7,626 nucleotides of DNA from Phytoactinopolyspora endophytica (GTDB lineage Bacteria > Actinomycetota > Actinomycetes > Jiangellales > Jiangellaceae): assembly GCF_004138495.1 (NCBI RefSeq), contig NZ_ML142854.1:168099-175724 (forward strand), in the 5' to 3' direction. The notes beneath the pieces were generated by a model, which saw only the letters and a program-made list of their open reading frames with translations, was not told the DNA's origin and did not search any database. Positions 1 to 6,597 of this stretch are shown one piece after another; the first letter of the stretch is position 1; each line of letters opens with the position of its first letter. Made by a program: the position numbers and the translations under genes.

Positions 1-2
1 AG

Positions 3-269
3 CAGGTGGCGTCCGAGATGCGCGATCGCGGATTCACGATCCTCGACGTGGCCAATGACCCTCTGGAGGAGTCGGTCGAGGAATCAGCGGAGATCCGGCT
101 GCATCCGGAGATGGAAGCGGCGGCGGGCCTGGTCGCGGCGATGGTGCCGGGTTCAGTCCTGGTGCGTGACGAGCGCTCGTCCGAATCCGTGGACCTCGTG
201 ATCGGCGAGGACTTCGAAGGGCTCGACGACATGCCGGAGCCCGACGCGACGGCCGATTCCTGCGCATGA
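3..269 (+). CDS. LytR C-terminal domain protein (3' end, partial)
   Basis: The reading frame is open from the window edge to a TGA at 267-269, so only the last 88 codons are present. The visible part matches the LytR_C domain of actinobacterial envelope-associated proteins. It starts in the pattern 'LRDRGF-hydrophobic-DVAND', continues through an 'AEIRL-P' strand, an 'AAAGLVAAMVPGS' helix and a 'VDLVIGEDFEGL' strand, and ends in an acidic tail. In this family the domain usually follows an N-terminal membrane anchor, which would lie upstream of the window. The exact role is unknown; some family members carry it attached to LytR-CpsA-Psr ligases. The GTG at position 6 is an internal codon, not a start. 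The gene converges on the antiporter, with 24 bp between the two stop codons. The location near tadA and upp is a common actinobacterial arrangement and supports the call. Confidence 0.75.
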   Translation, partial: QVASEMRDRGFTILDVANDPLEESVEESAEIRLHPEMEAAAGLVAAMVPGSVLVRDERSSESVDLVIGEDFEGLDDMPEPDATADSCA

Positions 270-293
270 GGTGCCCGCCGGGTACGGCCCCGG

Positions 294-1787
294 TCAGCGG
301 CCCTCCTCGCCGAACCAGCCGGCCAGCCGGCCTCGCCTACCCACCGCTCGTAGCCGGCGCTCGGTAGCCGCGCGTAGCGAACGAGGCGCGACGATGAGGA
401 TCTCGTCGCCGTACCGCAGCTTGGTGCGTTCATCCGGGACCTCGGTCTGCTCATCTCGCACGAGCAGCGGAACGGTCACACCGGGCGGGAGCCTGAGCTC
501 GCTGATGGTGACGCCGTGCAGTTGTGACCGGGGCGGTACCCGGACCTGGATCAGGTCGGCCTCCACCCGTTCCAACGGAGCCGACTCGAGCTCGGCATCA
601 TGGGCGTCGACGCCCGGCGCTACGCCGAGCCGGTTCGCCAGCCATGGCAGCGCTGGCGCCTGGAGCAGCGTGAACAACACCGCAACGATGAATACGACGG
701 CGAACAGCCAGTCGGCGTCCTCGACGTTCTCGGCGAGGGGGATGGTGGCCAGCACAACCGGGATCGCCCCACGCAGGCCGGCCATCGACAGGAAGAGCTG
801 TTCGGGCAGGCGGAGTCTGAAGAGAACGGTCGACACCCACACGGCGATCGGCCGGGCGACGAACGTCAGCACCACACCGGACACGACCGCCGCCAGGAAG
901 GCCCCGGGCATCTCCGATGGAACAGCGAGAAGGCCCAGCATGACGAACAGGCCGATCTGCGACACCCACGCCAGCCCTTCCGCGAAGGAACGAGTGGCGG
1001 CGCGGTGCGGGAGCCGTGTATTGCCGAGGACCAGAGCGGACACGTAGACGGCGGCGAACCCGCTGGCCTGGGCGAACGCACCGATCGAGTAGGCGAGCAC
1101 GGTGAGGGTCATGATCATCAGCGGGTATAAGCCGGGCGTGGGCAGCGCGATGCGATGCAGCATCATCGAGCCCAGCCGTCCCACCGCGTACCCGATTCCG
1201 GCGCCCGCGAGCAGCTGGTAGAGGATCAAAAGGACCACGATCAACGGGCCGTCGTCGGCGGCCTGGTTCGTGCTGATCAGAACGACGAGAACGATGGTGG
1301 GCGCGTCGTTCAGCCCGGACTCCGCCTCCAGGGCGCTCGACATGCGCTTGGTCAGCGGGACGCGTCGCAAGGTGGAGAAGACAGCGGCGGCGTCGGTGGG
1401 CGCGAACACCGCGCCGAGCAAGATGGCCAGGGTCCAGTTCAGTCCGAACACGTAGTGCCCGAGGAGCGCGACGAGGGCGGTGCTGACACCGACGCCGACC
1501 GTGGCCAGCACCACACCGACTCCCAGGGATGGACGCACCTCGTCCCAGCGCGTCGTCAGTCCACCTTCGGACAGGATGATGATGAGGGCTGCGTAGGCGA
1601 GGGACTGCGCGACATGCGGGTCATCGAACTGGATCCCCAGCCCGCTCTCCCCCAGCGCGACCCCGATCAGCAGGTAGAGCACCAGGGTCGGCAGACCGAA
1701 CCGGACGCTGGCGCGCACGGCGAGGACCGCGGCGACTAGGACTAGCGCGCCGACCAGTAGGAACACGTTGAGCGATGGAACGTCCAC
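294..1787 (-). CDS. nhaP2: Potassium (monovalent cation)/proton antiporter, NhaP2/CvrA type
   Basis: This is a 497-residue integral membrane protein of the CPA1 cation/proton antiporter family, expected to exchange K+ (or Na+) for protons across the cytoplasmic membrane. About twelve hydrophobic segments fill residues 6-385. Family signatures are PTDAAAV at 130-136, ESGLNDAPT at 156-164 (the conserved ND pair in the transport core) and AGLRGAIPVVLA at 336-347. Residues 405-480 form a soluble tail resembling an RCK_C/TrkA_C ligand-binding domain (strand-rich, ending RYGDEILIVAP), which is typical of NhaP2/CvrA and probably gates transport. The length fits the family. The GTG start at 1787 is preceded by AAAGG six bases upstream and opens directly into the first membrane helix. 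Upstream is an unusually structured 320-bp gap that may contain the promoter and leader. K+ versus Na+ preference cannot be read from the sequence. The antiporter class is near certain. Confidence 0.9.
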   Translation of the reverse strand: MDVPSLNVFLLVGALVLVAAVLAVRASVRFGLPTLVLYLLIGVALGESGLGIQFDDPHVAQSLAYAALIIILSEGGLTTRWDEVRPSLGVGVVLATVGVGVSTALVALLGHYVFGLNWTLAILLGAVFAPTDAAAVFSTLRRVPLTKRMSSALEAESGLNDAPTIVLVVLISTNQAADDGPLIVVLLILYQLLAGAGIGYAVGRLGSMMLHRIALPTPGLYPLMIMTLTVLAYSIGAFAQASGFAAVYVSALVLGNTRLPHRAATRSFAEGLAWVSQIGLFVMLGLLAVPSEMPGAFLAAVVSGVVLTFVARPIAVWVSTVLFRLRLPEQLFLSMAGLRGAIPVVLATIPLAENVEDADWLFAVVFIVAVLFTLLQAPALPWLANRLGVAPGVDAHDAELESAPLERVEADLIQVRVPPRSQLHGVTISELRLPPGVTVPLLVRDEQTEVPDERTKLRYGDEILIVAPRSLRAATERRLRAVGRRGRLAGWFGEEGR

Positions 1788-1846
1788 GCGTGCCCTTTCT
1801 TCCCCGTCCGTCTAGCCTGCCATGACCTGCGGTGCGCACGCTGCAG

Positions 1847-1893
1847 ATGCGAAGAGCCCGCCCCGGCGTGGTCGTCGGAACGGGCTCTTGCAT
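1847..1893. promoter_or_regulatory. 13-bp stem hairpin in antiporter upstream region
   Basis: 1847-1860 pairs with 1881-1893: thirteen Watson-Crick pairs with one bulged G (1851), closing a 20-base loop. It lies about 60-105 bases upstream of the antiporter GTG. There is no T-run on either side, so it is not a classical terminator. If the antiporter transcript starts upstream of it, it would be a 5'-leader hairpin. Otherwise it could be the terminator of the tRNA-side transcript. The loop holds GTGGTCGTCGG, which recurs at 1972-1982. Confidence 0.5.
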
Positions 1894-1938
1894 GGCACGG
1901 TGCGGCGGGGCCATCCCCGCGCACGAAACGACGAGACG

Positions 1939-1967
1939 GATTGTGCTCACTCGACGTGAGCACAATC
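1939..1967. promoter_or_regulatory. Perfect 12-bp inverted repeat (operator or terminator candidate)
   Basis: GATTGTGCTCAC (1939-1950) and GTGAGCACAATC (1956-1967) are perfectly complementary around the five-base centre TCGAC. Arm length, centre spacing and perfect symmetry fit a dimeric repressor site. The half-site GTGAGCACAAT resembles sites of LacI- or GntR-like regulators only loosely. On the minus strand it is followed by CGTCTCGTCGTTTCG, so a weak terminator for the upstream tRNA transcript is the alternative reading. No regulator gene is in the window. Confidence 0.5.
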
Positions 1968-1968
1968 A

Positions 1969-2004
1969 CATGTGGTCGTCGGGGCACGCCACGAAAACCA
2001 CATG
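1969..2004. repeat. 8-bp inverted repeat next to the 12-bp palindrome
   Basis: CATGTGGT (1969-1976) and ACCACATG (1997-2004) pair perfectly around a 20-base loop. It begins one base after the 12-bp inverted repeat ends, so the two hairpins would stack if transcribed. The left arm runs into GTGGTCGTCGG (1972-1982), an 11-base direct repeat of 1868-1878. Function is unknown. Confidence 0.4.
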
Positions 2005-2030
2005 CACCGGCTGGTCCTGTTTGCCAGATA

Positions 2031-2071
2031 CCGGCGACTCAAGGAAGCCGTTGGCTCCCTCTCGCCGCCGG
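2031..2071 (-). terminator. Candidate terminator downstream of tRNA-Ser
   Basis: CCGGCG (2031-2036) pairs with CGCCGG (2066-2071). Inside it, 2043-2049 pairs with 2053-2058 (six pairs, one bulge, GTT loop). It starts about 35 bases beyond the 3' end of the tRNA on the minus strand. There is no long T-run, as is common for actinobacterial terminators, so this is only a plausible call. Confidence 0.35.
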
Positions 2072-2106
2072 TGTGGCATGACCCGCCGGCCGCCCGTCCA
2101 TCTCAG

Positions 2107-2193
2107 CGGTAGCGGTGGGATTTGAACCCACGGAGGAGTTGCCCCCTCACACGCTTTCGAGGCGTGCTCCTTAGGCCGCTCGGACACGCTACC
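2107..2193 (-). tRNA. tRNA-Ser (anticodon CGA)
   Basis: This 87-base class II tRNA folds completely. The acceptor stem is GGTAGCG with CGCTACC, and the discriminator base is G73, as expected for serine. The anticodon stem is CACGC/GCGTG around the loop CTCGAAA, giving anticodon CGA, which reads UCG codons. There is a long variable arm (AGGGGGCAACTCCTC region), and the T arm GTGGG-TTCAAAT-CCCAC is intact. The 3' CCA is not encoded (the bases after G73 are CTG), so CCA must be added by nucleotidyltransferase. UCG is a heavily used serine codon in high-GC genomes. The gene follows tadA on the same strand but is separated from it by a hairpin terminator. A weak promoter may be TTCACC with TACCCT about 18 bases apart (-10 at 2206-2201). 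Confidence 0.97.
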
Positions 2194-2242
2194 GTCGTCG
2201 AGGGTACCGGAGACGGCGCCGTCAGGTGAAATCGGCTCGGCT

Positions 2243-2273
2243 CGTGCCCTGCCATCCAGGACGGCAGGGCACG
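2243..2273 (-). terminator. Hairpin terminator of tadA
   Basis: CGTGCCCTGCC (2243-2253) and GGCAGGGCACG (2263-2273) form a perfect 11-bp GC-rich stem with a nine-base loop. It begins 11 bases after the tadA stop codon on the minus strand. No T-run follows, which is usual in actinobacteria. Position and stability make a terminator the simplest reading. It would insulate tadA from the tRNA-Ser gene behind it. Confidence 0.7.
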
Positions 2274-2283
2274 CGTGGATGAT

Positions 2284-2772
2284 TCAGTGCTCCCGCCGGC
2301 CGGTGAAGAACGAGTTGAGCACGGCGGAGCACTCATCGGCGAGGACGCCGCTGATCACCTCGGGCCGATGGTTCGAACGCCGGTCCCGCAGTAGGTCCCA
2401 GAGCGATCCCACCGCGCCGGCCTTCGGATCCGTCGCCCCGTAGACCACGGTCTGAACCCGCGCCAGCGCCAAGGCCCCGGCACACATGGCGCACGGTTCC
2501 AGCGTGACGACGACTGTGACACCGTCCAGCCGCCAGGTTCGTCTGTTGGCAGCCGCGTCCCGCAGCGCCAGCACTTCGGCGTGGGCGGTGGGATCCTGAT
2601 CGACTTCACGGCGGTTGTGTCCGCGGCCGATGACCCGTCCGTCCGTGCCGAGGATGACGGCGCCCACCGGGACGTCGCCTACCTCCAGCGCGTGGGCCGC
2701 TTCCTCCAGCGCCTCGCGCATCGCCGGTGCATGCGTACGGAGCAGCGCGGCGCTGAGTTCCGGGGACGCCAT
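2284..2772 (-). CDS. tadA: tRNA-specific adenosine deaminase
   Basis: This 162-residue cytidine/deoxycytidylate deaminase-fold enzyme converts adenosine-34 to inosine in the anticodon of tRNA-Arg(ACG), so that one tRNA can read several CGN codons. The zinc site is visible: the HAE motif has ligand His64 and proton-shuttling Glu66, and PCAMC supplies Cys94 and Cys97. The region after it, [16 protein letters not shown], is characteristic of TadA rather than of free-base deaminases. The frame is open 63 codons further upstream, but that part has no family resemblance and crosses the promoter region. The ATG at 2772 is preferred. It has no Shine-Dalgarno, but TAGACT lies seven bases before it, fitting leaderless transcription. 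The inner ATG at 2721 (MREALEEA) is the alternative start and is close to where the conserved domain begins. The gene is divergent from upp and followed by a strong hairpin. Confidence 0.95.
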   Translation of the reverse strand: MASPELSAALLRTHAPAMREALEEAAHALEVGDVPVGAVILGTDGRVIGRGHNRREVDQDPTAHAEVLALRDAAANRRTWRLDGVTVVVTLEPCAMCAGALALARVQTVVYGATDPKAGAVGSLWDLLRDRRSNHRPEVISGVLADECSAVLNSFFTGRREH

Positions 2773-2893
2773 AGTGCGAAGTCTAGGGCCCCCTGGAACG
2801 GCGCCGGAGTGGCCGTGGGCATGGACGCCGAACGCGGGCAGATGGACGCTGCCGGGCAGCCACGTCGTGGCGTGTGCATGGCATGCTGTGCTC
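2773..2893. promoter_or_regulatory. Divergent tadA/upp promoter region
   Basis: This is the 121-bp gap between the two divergent start codons. On the minus strand TAGACT (2785-2780) ends seven bases before the tadA ATG, where a -10 box for a leaderless mRNA should be. On the plus strand CATGCT (2882-2887) lies six bases before the upp ATG and overlaps the short palindrome GCATG-G-CATGC (2876-2886). Neither has a good -35 match. No purine-rich ribosome binding site precedes either start. Confidence 0.5.
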
Positions 2894-3535
2894 ATGCGCC
2901 TGCTTGACGTTGACCACCCGCTCGTTGCCCACAAGCTTGCCGTGCTCCGGGACAAGAACACGAACTCGGCGACGTTCCGCCTGCTGACCGATGAGCTGGT
3001 GACGCTACTCGCCTACGAGGCGACCAGGGACGCCAGAGTCGCCGAGATTCAGGTCGAGACTCCAGTCGCGCAGGCGCGCGGGGTGAAGCTGTCCTCCCCG
3101 AAGCCCATCGTGGTGCCGATCCTGCGGGCCGGGCTCGGGATGCTGGACGGAATGACGCGGTTGCTGCCGACAGCTGAGGTCGGATTTCTCGGCATGATCC
3201 GCGACGAGGAGACGTTGCAAGCCACCACCTACGCCAATCGGCTGCCGGACGACCTCACCGGCCGTCAGTGCTATCTGCTCGATCCGATGCTGGCGACCGG
3301 CGGCACGCTGGCGGCATCGATCGGATACCTCGCCGCGCGGGGCGCGAACCACATCACGGCCGTCTGCTTGCTGGCCGCGCCGGAAGGGCTGGAGCTGGTA
3401 GACCGGGAGACGGCGGAGATCGGTGTGCCGATCACGATCGTGACCGCCGCCGTCGACGAACGACTCAACGAGAAGGGGTACATCGTCCCCGGCCTCGGTG
3501 ATGCTGGGGATCGCCTCTACGGCCTGGCCGAGTAA
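2894..3535 (+). CDS. upp: Uracil phosphoribosyltransferase
   Basis: This 213-residue cytoplasmic enzyme of pyrimidine salvage joins uracil and PRPP to give UMP and pyrophosphate. The N-terminal part ([20 protein letters not shown], 27-46) and the [12 protein letters not shown] segment (75-86) are conserved UPRT features. The PRPP-binding loop is DPMLATGGT at 130-138. The uracil-binding C-terminal stretch is [15 protein letters not shown] at 196-210. The length matches the family. The frame is open far upstream, but the family begins at this ATG ([15 protein letters not shown]), and the upstream part is the promoter region shared with tadA. No Shine-Dalgarno precedes the start, so a leaderless or near-leaderless mRNA is likely. 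The gene ends in a convergent arrangement with pntB, the gap being filled by tandem repeats. Confidence 0.97.
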   Translation: MRLLDVDHPLVAHKLAVLRDKNTNSATFRLLTDELVTLLAYEATRDARVAEIQVETPVAQARGVKLSSPKPIVVPILRAGLGMLDGMTRLLPTAEVGFLGMIRDEETLQATTYANRLPDDLTGRQCYLLDPMLATGGTLAASIGYLAARGANHITAVCLLAAPEGLELVDRETAEIGVPITIVTAAVDERLNEKGYIVPGLGDAGDRLYGLAE

Positions 3536-3543
3536 GCGTACCC

Positions 3544-3655
3544 AAGGGTCCACGCGGCCTAAGCGCCGCTGCAGCAAGCTTCCACGCTGTCGCTATGGTG
3601 ACAGCAAGCTTCCACGCGGCCTAGCCGCCGCTGCAGCAAGCGTCCACGCGGCCTA
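3544..3655. repeat. Degenerate 30-32-bp tandem repeat between upp and pntB
   Basis: The core GCAGCAAGCTTCCACGCGGC followed by CTA recurs about four times, with TCCACGC starting at 3549, 3581, 3611 and 3643, giving periods of 32, 30 and 32. Copies 1 and 3 carry the hairpin GCGGC-N6-GCCGC (3554-3569 and 3616-3631). Copy 2 has diverged there but has a different hairpin, CTGTCGC-TATG-GTGACAG (3587-3604). Copy 4 is complete through CTA, and that CTA is the reverse complement of the pntB TAG stop. The array may serve as a two-way terminator for the convergent genes. No unique spacers are present, so it is not CRISPR. Confidence 0.85.
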
Positions 3656-5023
3656 CAGCATCTTGACGGCGGACACGATGCCGGTCAGGGACTCCTTCGC
3701 ATCTCCGAACAGCAGCGTCGTCCTCGCGTTGTAGAGCAGCTCGTTCTCGATTCCCGCGAACCCGGGCCGCATCGACCGCTTGAGGAAGACGACCGCCTGC
3801 GACTGGTCGACGTCGAGGATAGGCATGCCGTAGATGGGCGATCCGGGAGAGTCGCGGGCCGCCGGGTTGACGACGTCGTTGGCGCCCACCACGAGCGTGA
3901 CGTCTGTGGTGCGCAGCTGGCCGTTGGCCGTGTCCATCTCCAGCAACTGTTCGTACGGGACATTGGCCTCGGCGAGCAGCACGTTCATGTGACCCGGCAT
4001 CCGGCCGGCTACGGGATGGATGGCGTAGGCCACTTCGATACCCCGGCTCTGCAGCAGTTCGGCAAGTTCCTGGATGGTGTGCTGCGCCTGCGCGACGGCG
4101 AGGCCGTACCCGGGGACCACCATGACCTTCTGGGCATATCCGAGCATGATGGCGACGTCGTCGACCGCGGCCGTCCGGACGGGGCGCTCGGAGACGTCAC
4201 CGCCGCCGGCCGTGGAGCCGCCTTTGAAGGCGCCGAACAGGATGGAGCTGATGGAACGCCCCATGGCCTGCGCCATGAGCCGGGTCAGGATGGTGCCGCT
4301 GGCGCCGACCAGCGTGCCGCCGATCAGCAGCAGAGCATTGCCGAGCACGTAGCCGCCGGCGGCTACCGCGATGCCGGTGGCGGCGTTGAGCAGGGAAATC
4401 ACGATCGGTACGTCGGCGCCGCCGACCGGCAGTACCAGGAGCACACCGACAACGAGCGCGACCAGTCCCAGGACCGCCGCCAGCCAGGCGGTCTCGCCAT
4501 CGCCGGCGTAGAGGAAGACCGCGAGAACCAGCGTGGCGACGAGTGACAGGCTGAACAGCGTCGGTCCCGCCGGTGGCGTCACCGGGCGAGTGGTGATCAG
4601 CTCCTGTAGCTTCAGGAACGTCACCACGGAACCGCTGAACGCGATGGTGCCTACCGGCACCGTGAGGACCGCCGCGGCCAGTGGGAAGACGGTGTCGGCC
4701 GTGGACAGTTCCAGGGACGCCACCAATGCCGCGGCGCCGCCGCCCACGCCGTTGAACAGCGCCACCAGCTGGGGCATGGCAGTCATCGCGACCCGGCGAG
4801 CGGCAGGAACGCCGATCGCGCAGCCGACCACGATCGCGCCGATGATCCAGGGCAGGTTGTCCAGGTCGTAGGCGATGAAGGTGACCACCATCGCCACCAG
4901 CGCGGCGACGGCGCCGAGCAGGTTGCCGCTTCGGGCGGTCTTCGGGGAGGAGAGCCCTTTGAGGGCGAGAACGAAGCAGACGGCGGCCGCGAGGTAGGCC
5001 AGTTGAGCCCAGGTATCGATCAC
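3653..5023 (-). CDS. pntB: NAD(P) transhydrogenase subunit beta
   Basis: This 456-residue beta subunit belongs to the proton-translocating transhydrogenase, which reduces NADP+ with NADH at the expense of the proton gradient. Residues 1-265 hold about nine membrane helices (part of domain II). Residues 285-456 are the NADP(H)-binding domain III. Signature motifs are VPGYGLAVAQAQ (303-314), AGRMPGHMNVLLAEA (339-353), VVGANDVVNPAA (378-389) and LKRSMRPGFAGIENELLY (414-431), followed by LFGDAKE. Position 91, in the segment MPQLVALFNG, is Asn where E. coli PntB has the proton-pathway His91. The start is GTG at 5023, with GGGAGG six bases upstream. It overlaps the preceding stop in the sequence GTGA, implying translational coupling to pntAB. 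The TAG stop lies inside a tandem repeat copy. Confidence 0.97.
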   Translation of the reverse strand: MIDTWAQLAYLAAAVCFVLALKGLSSPKTARSGNLLGAVAALVAMVVTFIAYDLDNLPWIIGAIVVGCAIGVPAARRVAMTAMPQLVALFNGVGGGAAALVASLELSTADTVFPLAAAVLTVPVGTIAFSGSVVTFLKLQELITTRPVTPPAGPTLFSLSLVATLVLAVFLYAGDGETAWLAAVLGLVALVVGVLLVLPVGGADVPIVISLLNAATGIAVAAGGYVLGNALLLIGGTLVGASGTILTRLMAQAMGRSISSILFGAFKGGSTAGGGDVSERPVRTAAVDDVAIMLGYAQKVMVVPGYGLAVAQAQHTIQELAELLQSRGIEVAYAIHPVAGRMPGHMNVLLAEANVPYEQLLEMDTANGQLRTTDVTLVVGANDVVNPAARDSPGSPIYGMPILDVDQSQAVVFLKRSMRPGFAGIENELLYNARTTLLFGDAKESLTGIVSAVKML

Positions 5024-5391
5024 GCGCCGCCTCCCAGGGACGTGGATCCGCCTGTCGAGGCATCGCCGGGAGGCCCTTCACCATTCGAGCCCGGTGGGCC
5101 ACCTGCCGGTGCCTTCTTGCCTCGGAACATCTCCAGCATCCGGTCGGTGACGACGAACCCGCCGACGAGGTTCAGCGTCGCCAGCACGGTGGCGACGACC
5201 CCGATGGCCAGCTCGATCCCGCCGTCGGCATGGCCGGTGACCAGGACCGCTCCCACGAGGATGATGCCGTGGATGGCGTTGGCGCCGGACATCAGCGGAG
5301 TATGCAGCGTCGACGATACCTTGGAGACGACCTCGTATCCGGTGAACGCGGCCAGGACGAAGATCGTCAGGAGCGCTATCTCCGAGTCCAT
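5020..5391 (-). CDS. pntAB: NAD(P) transhydrogenase subunit alpha part 2 (membrane)
   Basis: This 123-residue membrane part of the alpha subunit is separate from the NAD-binding part, as in Rhodospirillum, Thermus and mycobacteria, whereas E. coli has one fused PntA. There are three hydrophobic segments: about 5-22, 39-52 and 59-81. Characteristic motifs are LHTPLMSGANAIHG (29-42) and NLVGGFVVTDRMLEMFRGKK (74-93). His41 in NAIHG corresponds to the membrane histidine proposed for proton passage in the Thermus enzyme; E. coli has Ser there. The last 30 residues form a Gly/Pro/Ser-rich tail (APAGGPPGSNGEGPPGD...) that is not part of the conserved domain and is probably a flexible cytoplasmic extension. 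The ATG at 5391 overlaps the pntAA stop by one base (TGATG), with GGAGG just upstream inside the pntAA end. The stop overlaps the pntB start. Confidence 0.95.
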   Translation of the reverse strand: MDSEIALLTIFVLAAFTGYEVVSKVSSTLHTPLMSGANAIHGIILVGAVLVTGHADGGIELAIGVVATVLATLNLVGGFVVTDRMLEMFRGKKAPAGGPPGSNGEGPPGDASTGGSTSLGGGA

Positions 5392-6518
5392 CAGCCCTCC
5401 TCTGCCAGCGCCGCCCGGGCGGCCTCATGCCGCACGGCGCCTTCATGGGTGACGCATACGCCGTCGATGATCTCGTCGTCCAGGTCGACGGTGACCGTGC
5501 CGTCGCTGGTCATCAGTAGTACGAGGTTGACGAGGTTGGCGGCGTACAGCCGGCTGGCGTGGACCGGAAGCTGGCTAGGCACGTTGAGTCCGCCCCACAG
5601 CAGGGTCCCGCCCACGGTGGTGTCCTCACCCGGTCTGCTGCCTTCGACGTTTCCTCCGGACTCCGCTGCGAGATCGACCACGACACTGCCGGGTTTCATC
5701 GCCTCGATCGCGCCCCGTTCGACGAGCAGTGGCGCAGTCCGTCCCGGCACGGCCGCGGTGGTGATCAGCACGTCGGCGGCGGACACGTGGGGCGCGAGCA
5801 GGTCGCGCTGCTGCTGTGCGCGTTCCTCGGTCATCTCCCGCGCGTAGCCGCCGGCGCCTTCCAGGCTCGGCAGGTCGAGTTCGACGAAGCGTGCGCCGAG
5901 GCTGCGGATCTCCTCGGCGGCGGCCGCGCGGACGTCGTAAGCCTGTACCCGCCCGCCGAGCCGCCGGGCGGTCGCGATCGCCTGGAGCCCGGCGACTCCG
6001 GCGCCGAGCACCAGCACCTGGGCCGGCGGGACGGTGCCTGCCGCCGTCATCGACAGCGGGAAGAAGCGGGGCAGCCGCTCGGCGGCGACGAGCACCGCGC
6101 GGTAGCCGGCGACCAGCGCCTGCGAGGTGAGTGCGTCCATGGACTGCGCCCGGGAGATCCGGGGGACCAGCTCCATGGCGAACGCCGTGACGTTGGAATC
6201 GCGCGCTGCCTTGACGACCCCCAGCTCGCTCGCGGCGGACAGGAAGGACAGCGTGACGGCGCCGGGTTTCAGTTCCACGAACCGCGGCGGCTCCAGCGGC
6301 TGCACGGACAGCACGACGTCGGCGCCTTCCAGCGCGTCGTTGTCGGTCACGGCCGCACCGGCGGATCGGTAGTCGTCGTCGCTATGGAAAGCGGTGCGCC
6401 CGGCACCGGCTTCCACAGCGACATCGAGGCCGGCTCCGGTCAATCGGCCGACCAGTTCGGGTACCAGAGCGACCCGTCTCTCATGCTCGCGGGTCTCGCG
6501 TACGACGGCTACCTTCAT
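5391..6518 (-). CDS. pntAA: NAD(P) transhydrogenase subunit alpha part 1 (NAD-binding)
   Basis: This 375-residue soluble domain I, the NAD(H)-binding subunit that donates hydride to PntB domain III, is related to alanine dehydrogenase. It opens MKVAVVRETREHERRVALVP, as the family does. RAQSMDALTSQ (123-133) is the conserved RQD-loop-like signature with the MDALSSQ core. The Rossmann glycine motif is GAGVAGLQA (172-180), with the NAD-specific acidic residue Asp195 in AYDVR. TTAAVPGRTAPLL (253-265) and VDLAAESGGN (281-290) complete the set. Length is normal for a split alpha subunit. The ATG at 6518 is supported by the family N-terminus; upstream only a weak GGACAG is visible. It is the first gene of the pntAA-pntAB-pntB operon. 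The promoter is probably near 6568-6597, divergent from the small membrane protein gene. Confidence 0.96.
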   Translation of the reverse strand: MKVAVVRETREHERRVALVPELVGRLTGAGLDVAVEAGAGRTAFHSDDDYRSAGAAVTDNDALEGADVVLSVQPLEPPRFVELKPGAVTLSFLSAASELGVVKAARDSNVTAFAMELVPRISRAQSMDALTSQALVAGYRAVLVAAERLPRFFPLSMTAAGTVPPAQVLVLGAGVAGLQAIATARRLGGRVQAYDVRAAAAEEIRSLGARFVELDLPSLEGAGGYAREMTEERAQQQRDLLAPHVSAADVLITTAAVPGRTAPLLVERGAIEAMKPGSVVVDLAAESGGNVEGSRPGEDTTVGGTLLWGGLNVPSQLPVHASRLYAANLVNLVLLMTSDGTVTVDLDDEIIDGVCVTHEGAVRHEAARAALAEEG

Positions 6519-6567
6519 CGCTGTCCGACGTTCGTGGACGCGGCGTGCCCGTGCCGTCGGTGGGCGC

Positions 6568-6597
6568 TAGATATTCTCGTGGCGCCTGCTTGCACAA
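6568..6597 (-). promoter_or_regulatory. Candidate promoter of the pnt operon
   Basis: On the minus strand TTGTGC (6597-6592) is followed 18 bases later by TATCTA (6573-6568), in the only AT-rich patch upstream of pntAA. This would give a leader of about 40 bases. The -10 match is imperfect at its last base. A small inverted repeat, CCTCC-N6-GGAGG (6618-6633), lies just upstream and could be a regulator site. Confidence 0.35.

Noticed and set aside
270..293. Terminator between the LytR_C gene and the antiporter
   Set aside because: The 24-bp gap has only short imperfect GC pairings and no convincing hairpin.
1155..1739. 194-codon plus-strand ORF opposite the antiporter
   Set aside because: Antisense shadow frame; the hydrophobic segments and antiporter motifs are on the minus strand.
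1742..1987. Small minus-strand ORFs in the antiporter upstream gap
   Set aside because: They cross the inverted repeats, are Arg/Ser/His-rich and have no convincing ribosome binding site.
2615..2893. N-terminal extension of upp to give a 306-residue protein
   Set aside because: The extension is antisense to tadA and crosses the promoter region. The family begins at the ATG at 2894.
2773..2961. 63-residue N-terminal extension of tadA
   Set aside because: It overlaps the upp start and has no deaminase-like sequence. A -10 box lies just before the ATG at 2772.
3544..3655. CRISPR array
   Set aside because: The spacing is close to a CRISPR repeat length, but the copies abut with no unique spacers, diverge in sequence, and no cas gene is present.
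4197..5102. 301-codon minus-strand ORF overlapping pntB in another frame
   Set aside because: Arginine-rich shadow frame of pntB with no recognisable domain.
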